NCBI GenBank assembly: GCA_021203065.1
Contig: JAJQBX010000014.1
Span: 1 to 50,049, forward strand
Source: Oscillospiraceae bacterium
Lineage (GTDB): Bacteria > Bacillota > Clostridia > Oscillospirales > Ruminococcaceae
Direction: 5' to 3'
DNA length: 50,049 bases
In this document: piece after piece, positions 46,953 through 50,049 of the stretch
Numbering within the stretch: position 1 is the stretch's first letter
Layout of the letters: each line of letters opens with the position of its first letter
Made by a program: the position numbers and the translations under genes
Notes under the pieces: generated by a model
Told to the model about the DNA's origin: nothing
The model's input: only the letters and a program-made list of their open reading frames with translations
Databases searched by the model: none

Positions 46953-47048
46953 GTTAGTTCTCCTTAGGGCTTGCAGTTGAAGTTGTAATCACGTTACTTT
47001 CATTATTGTGAAGTCTGAACTAAAATAGAATATGTAACGTACAAATTT

Positions 47049-47077
47049 ATTATAGCATCAACCTTTTTGAATTGCAA
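47049..47077 (-). promoter_or_regulatory. Promoter of the Avs-like gene
   Basis: On the minus strand TTGCAA (47077-47072), 17-bp spacer, TATAAT (47054-47049), about 97 bp upstream of the start codon. The 46953-47308 gap otherwise holds a terminator and no gene. Confidence 0.75.
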
Positions 47078-47157
47078 CCATTGCTTGACACAATGTGATG
47101 AATCAAATTGTCATAAGTCATAAAGAAAAGACAAGAATGATAGTAATTTGTTATTCA

Positions 47158-47185
47158 TGAAAAAGCACCTCATTATGAGATGCTT
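47158..47185 (-). terminator. Terminator between AbiEi gene and Avs-like gene
   Basis: On the minus strand AAGCATCTCA pairs with TGAGGTGCTT (one G-T pair) and is followed by TTT. It insulates the Avs-like promoter from the abiEi transcript. Confidence 0.7.
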
Positions 47186-47308
47186 CAATCATTGTTCGAA
47201 AAATTTTAAATTACTATGCCACACCGTCCAAATATCCGCCTAACACCACTCATAACCTCTCCAAACTCCAAATCCCCGACATATAAGTTAACTGATTCGA
47301 TGTTTTTA

Positions 47309-47899
47309 TCACGTCAACACCTCCACATAATTTTTCATTTCCTTCTCGATGCCGAACAACGCCGCATACTTCATCAGCCTATTCAGCTCTCTGTCCCTGC
47401 TTCGCATATATTCCTTCATAGCAGTCTGAAACGTTTGCGAGTCAATATCGTCATGATAACGGACAATATCGCAGATTGTGCGTTCACGGTCGTATGCCGC
47501 CACTTCATTCCCCATATTCGTCTTGACGCTACTGATTCCGATGTCGAACACATCCGACTTCACCTGATGAACCTTGACGCCCTGCTTGCGAAGATGCGTG
47601 GCGTTATATCCCGCTCGAACAGTAACTGTAATTTGTGGCTCTCTGTCTGTCATATCATGAAGATACAGAGCCGATTCGTGCGAGAAGACGACTTTTTTAT
47701 TTGTAAGAAACAGGATATAGTACTCATCTCTCCACCCATCCTGGGAAAGATAAACGCCGTGAGCTACACGCTCCATTCCGTTGTCTTTGACGAACTGAGC
47801 GAGATACGTTTTTGAGACTCCCGCCGCAACAGCATCGGATGTCAGCAGATACCCGTTGTTCTGTTCGACAAGATTTTGAAGCTTATCTTTTGCAAGCAT
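47309..47899 (-). CDS. abiEi: AbiEi-family antitoxin/regulator, without AbiEii
   Basis: 196-aa protein with the AbiEi N-terminal winged helix (LVEQNNGYLLTSDAVAAGVSKTYLAQFVKDNGMERVAHGVY) and the C-terminal antitoxin domain (DRERTICDIVRYHDDIDSQTFQTAMKEYMR). In type IV toxin-antitoxin systems it represses the operon and counteracts the AbiEii nucleotidyltransferase. No AbiEii gene follows; the next 150 bp end in a terminator. The promoter has a perfect palindrome (47912-47953). Orphan repressor or remnant; replaced by the Avs-like gene in that place. Confidence 0.85.
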   Translation of the reverse strand: MLAKDKLQNLVEQNNGYLLTSDAVAAGVSKTYLAQFVKDNGMERVAHGVYLSQDGWRDEYYILFLTNKKVVFSHESALYLHDMTDREPQITVTVRAGYNATHLRKQGVKVHQVKSDVFDIGISSVKTNMGNEVAAYDRERTICDIVRYHDDIDSQTFQTAMKEYMRSRDRELNRLMKYAALFGIEKEMKNYVEVLT

Positions 47900-47911
47900 T
47901 TCATGTCACCC

Positions 47912-47955
47912 TACTTTCTCGCTCTCATTATAACATATAGGAGCGAGAAAGTAAA
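47912..47955 (-). promoter_or_regulatory. abiEi promoter within a perfect 13-bp inverted repeat
   Basis: TACTTTCTCGCTC (47912-47924) and GAGCGAGAAAGTA (47941-47953) are exact reverse complements. Between and over them lie minus-strand TATAAT (47932-47927) and a weak TTTACT (47955-47950). Such an operator fits AbiEi autorepression, which binds inverted repeats at its promoter. Confidence 0.8.
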
Positions 47956-48108
47956 CAGGTTTGAAGAAAAATCTTTGTCGTATCACCACTATTCCTTATG
48001 TAAATCAAGCGTCATCCCCCGCCACCAATCCCAATTCCTCAGACAAAATCAATGAAACGTCGCCGAGGGGTTCCGACTTGGTCTTATTATAACGTAATCA
48101 CCAATCCT

Positions 48109-48216
48109 CCTCACAATTCCCGTCGCTTTCATAGGATCAGTCCTTTCGGTAGTTTTCTGATTGCCAGCCTTTGCTTGGCAAATCAGTGCTATTATTTGCC
48201 GAAAGGGCGGGAATAT
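48109..48216 (-). pseudogene. Duplicate of the spoVT promoter and first codons
   Basis: Two blocks match the intact spoVT region in the same order and orientation: 33 bp at 48115-48147 (= 14427-14459) containing the ribosome site and first five codons, and 30 bp at 48187-48216 (= 14473-14502) containing the sigma-G-like promoter. The coding match extends to MKATGIVRRI, then diverges. The interval between the blocks has been replaced by a hairpin sequence (TTGCCA/TGGCAA). Confidence 0.85.
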
Positions 48217-48450
48217 GCGTACTTTAATTCCAACAACTATCGTATAAATTCCTGCAAACGGTTGAAAAGAGTAAAGTGTTTGTGATATAATTAACAACAG
48301 AGTTTTATGAAAGAATCAACCCCATGTCAATCAGCAAAAAGCTTGAAGTTATATACCACAACGGTCAGCCGGATGGGATTCGCTCCATCCGCCATCCCCG
48401 CCACCAATCCCCGTACAACCTCCCTCGCATCACCAATGCCCCAAACCCGG

Positions 48451-48479
48451 TTGACAACTCCGCCATGATATGTTACAAT
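48451..48479 (+). promoter_or_regulatory. Promoter of the 48585 gene
   Basis: TTGACA (48451-48456), 17-bp spacer, TACAAT (48474-48479). Between 47956 and 48450 I see the spoVT fragment and nothing else certain. Confidence 0.75.
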
Positions 48480-48584
48480 ATCAACATATAGTTTGGGGGG
48501 ACCGGGTGGAGTGCCGTGTAGCTTGGAATCTCTTTCGGTTCGCCGGAAGAGATTTTGTTTTGCGGAAAATCAGGATGAAATACT

Positions 48585-50049
48585 ATGAAATCAAGGAAAA
48601 TATTTGCTTTAATTATTGCGGCTGTGATGATGGTTCAGATGGCGGTGTCGCTGTCTGCGAGCTATTCTGGCGAGGATGCCTTGAGTGGCATCAATCTTGA
48701 GGTCTACAACGAGCTGAAAGCGGTGATTGAAAGTATTGCCGACGGCAGTGTGTCGTCGACCGTCATAGAAATCGAGATCAGCTGTAGCACGGCTTCCCTC
48801 GGTGTGTCTCAGATCATCAACGACAGGACGATGGAGGTTGCGGCGAACGCCTTTGCGGAAATGCTCGACCTGAATCTGATCATCAGCTACCTCATCTATG
48901 ACTGCCCCTATGAGCTTTATTGGATTGATAAGAGGGCGGAAATATATGCTGAAGAGGAGTTTTCCGGCATGGGCTCGACTCTGATTGTCACGATTTCGAT
49001 GACTTTGCCGGTCTCGACCGATTATCAGGCAGGAGGCTCGTCCACAACCGTCGACTCGTTCAAAGTTGCTTCAGCCAAGACGGCAGTCAAGTATGCTCAG
49101 TCTATTGTGAAAAAATATGAAAATTATTCCGACGAGGAGAAGATAGTGGCGTTTAAGGAGACTATCTGCGATCTGGTTTCCTATGAGACCAGCTATAAGA
49201 GCTCCGATTATGGCGATTTCTGGCAGCTGGTTTATGTATTTGATCAGGACCCGGACACCAATGTCGTCTGTGAGGGCTATTCGAAGGCATTCCAGTATCT
49301 CTGTGACCTTGCCGGTATCGACTGCATCACCGTCACCGGCACCATGACTGGTACAACGGGCGCTGGGACTCACATGTGGAATGTCGTCTGCCTCGACGGG
49401 GTAAACTATCTCGTCGACGTCACCAACAGCGACGACGGTGTCACCGGTCAGAACGGCGGACTTTTCATGGTCTGCGCGAGCGACGCCGAGTCGAGCGATT
49501 CCTCCGGCTACAGCTTCACCGTCGGCTCAAAGACCATCACCTATGCCTACGACAGCCTGACGCTGCAGCTGTTCCCTTCAAGCTACCTGACTCTCGGGAC
49601 TGTTGATAAGACGACTGATGAGACGGTTGAAGAAACAGCCCCGGAGCACACTCACACTCTTACCAAAATCAGCGCCAGAGACGCCACCTGTACTGAAGAC
49701 GGCAACATCGACTATTGGTACTGCTCCGGCTGCGACACTTATTTCAGCGACAAAAATGCTGAGACCGAAATCGCCCTCAGCGATACCATTATAAAAGCAA
49801 CCGGCCACAGCTACGAATCGACAGTGACCGCTCCTACATGCACCGAAGGCGGTTACACAATCCACACCTGCTTGAAGTGTGGCGACTCTTACACCGACAG
49901 CGAGGCGGAAGCTCTTGGTCACGATTATATCTCCGAAATAACAACCGAAGCCACTTGCACCGAAGCCGGCGTCAGAACCTACACCTGCCAGGGATGTGGC
50001 GACAGCTACACCGAAGAAATCGAAGCGCTCATCCACGGCATAGATGAAG
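48585..50049 (+). CDS. Secreted transglutaminase-like protein, 3' end outside the window
   Basis: Starts with a signal peptide (MKSRKIFALIIAAVMMVQMA, then AVSLSA cleavage). Residues about 150-300 make a transglutaminase-like fold: the cysteine in VVCEGYSKAFQYLC, the histidine in AGTHMWNVV and the aspartate in YLVDVTNSD form the triad order. The C-terminus has at least three ~45-aa repeats with paired cysteines (CTEDGNIDYWYCSGC, CTEGGYTIHTCLKCGDSY). The repeats resemble cell-surface domains common in gut Clostridia. The frame is open to the end of the window. Confidence 0.85.
   Translation, partial: MKSRKIFALIIAAVMMVQMAVSLSASYSGEDALSGINLEVYNELKAVIESIADGSVSSTVIEIEISCSTASLGVSQIINDRTMEVAANAFAEMLDLNLIISYLIYDCPYELYWIDKRAEIYAEEEFSGMGSTLIVTISMTLPVSTDYQAGGSSTTVDSFKVASAKTAVKYAQSIVKKYENYSDEEKIVAFKETICDLVSYETSYKSSDYGDFWQLVYVFDQDPDTNVVCEGYSKAFQYLCDLAGIDCITVTGTMTGTTGAGTHMWNVVCLDGVNYLVDVTNSDDGVTGQNGGLFMVCASDAESSDSSGYSFTVGSKTITYAYDSLTLQLFPSSYLTLGTVDKTTDETVEETAPEHTHTLTKISARDATCTEDGNIDYWYCSGCDTYFSDKNAETEIALSDTIIKATGHSYESTVTAPTCTEGGYTIHTCLKCGDSYTDSEAEALGHDYISEITTEATCTEAGVRTYTCQGCGDSYTEEIEALIHGIDE

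Noticed and set aside
48012-48409. Two ~20-bp near-copies of a CCCGCCACCAATCCC motif (near 48015 and 48395)
   Set aside because: Too short and isolated to assign; possibly remnants of decayed coding sequence.

Overview
The window looks like an origin-proximal piece of a spore-forming Clostridia chromosome, most likely Oscillospiraceae/Ruminococcus-like. The signs are a conserved mnmG-rsmG-noc/parB-parA-parB-serS block, sporulation genes (spoVT, a CotF-like coat protein), an intracellular GH10 xylanase, and many GC-rich palindromic repeats between housekeeping genes. Taxonomy is inferred from gene content only.

Layout. Positions 1-7183 are core: tRNA modification (mnmG), 16S methylation (rsmG), chromosome partition (noc-like, parA, parB, with parS-like sites) and serS. 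Positions 7237-8914 are a small defence/toxin patch: an Abi_2/AbiF HEPN protein behind a consensus promoter and a short terminated RNA, then a VapD-like gene with a partner. Positions 8898-15241 return to metabolism and sporulation (GH10, birA, guaB, orphan RelB, coat protein, spoVT, a membrane-anchored alpha/beta hydrolase). A Fic-fold gene without its catalytic histidine follows under its own promoter/operator.

From about 16.25 kb the window is accessory DNA. It opens with mobile debris: a recombinase C-terminal scrap, a methyltransferase gene with an in-frame stop, and a frameshifted, internally deleted serine recombinase. Then comes an integrative-mobilizable backbone (small partner gene, DnaC-like loader, RepA-like initiator, relaxase, MobC, candidate oriT/iteron repeats). 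A type I restriction-modification operon follows (hsdM, shortened rhuM, three hsdS target-recognition segments in different frames, hsdR, WYL regulator). Its hsdS region carries a 10.75-copy GACA tract and a G6 tract, which is the layout of a phase-variable specificity gene.

Positions 32331-41760 hold a co-oriented cluster: a GmrSD-like DUF262/HNH protein, an ADP-ribosylglycohydrolase, three tandem Sel1-repeat genes (two broken at A7 tracts), an unknown 390-aa protein, an HD-domain hydrolase, then an S-box-like riboswitch in front of a MORN-like gene. After a TnpV-like gene comes a 1431-aa Mrr-nuclease/STAND-NTPase protein resembling Avs antiviral sensors, on the minus strand, and an orphan AbiEi antitoxin with a perfect 13-bp operator palindrome. 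The island runs out near a fragment of the spoVT promoter and first codons. The window ends inside a secreted transglutaminase-like protein.

The most interesting signals are the slippable hsdS locus, the paired A7 frameshifts in Sel1 paralogues, the Abi_2-associated RNA, the Avs-like protein, and the S-box element driving a MORN gene inside a defence island.
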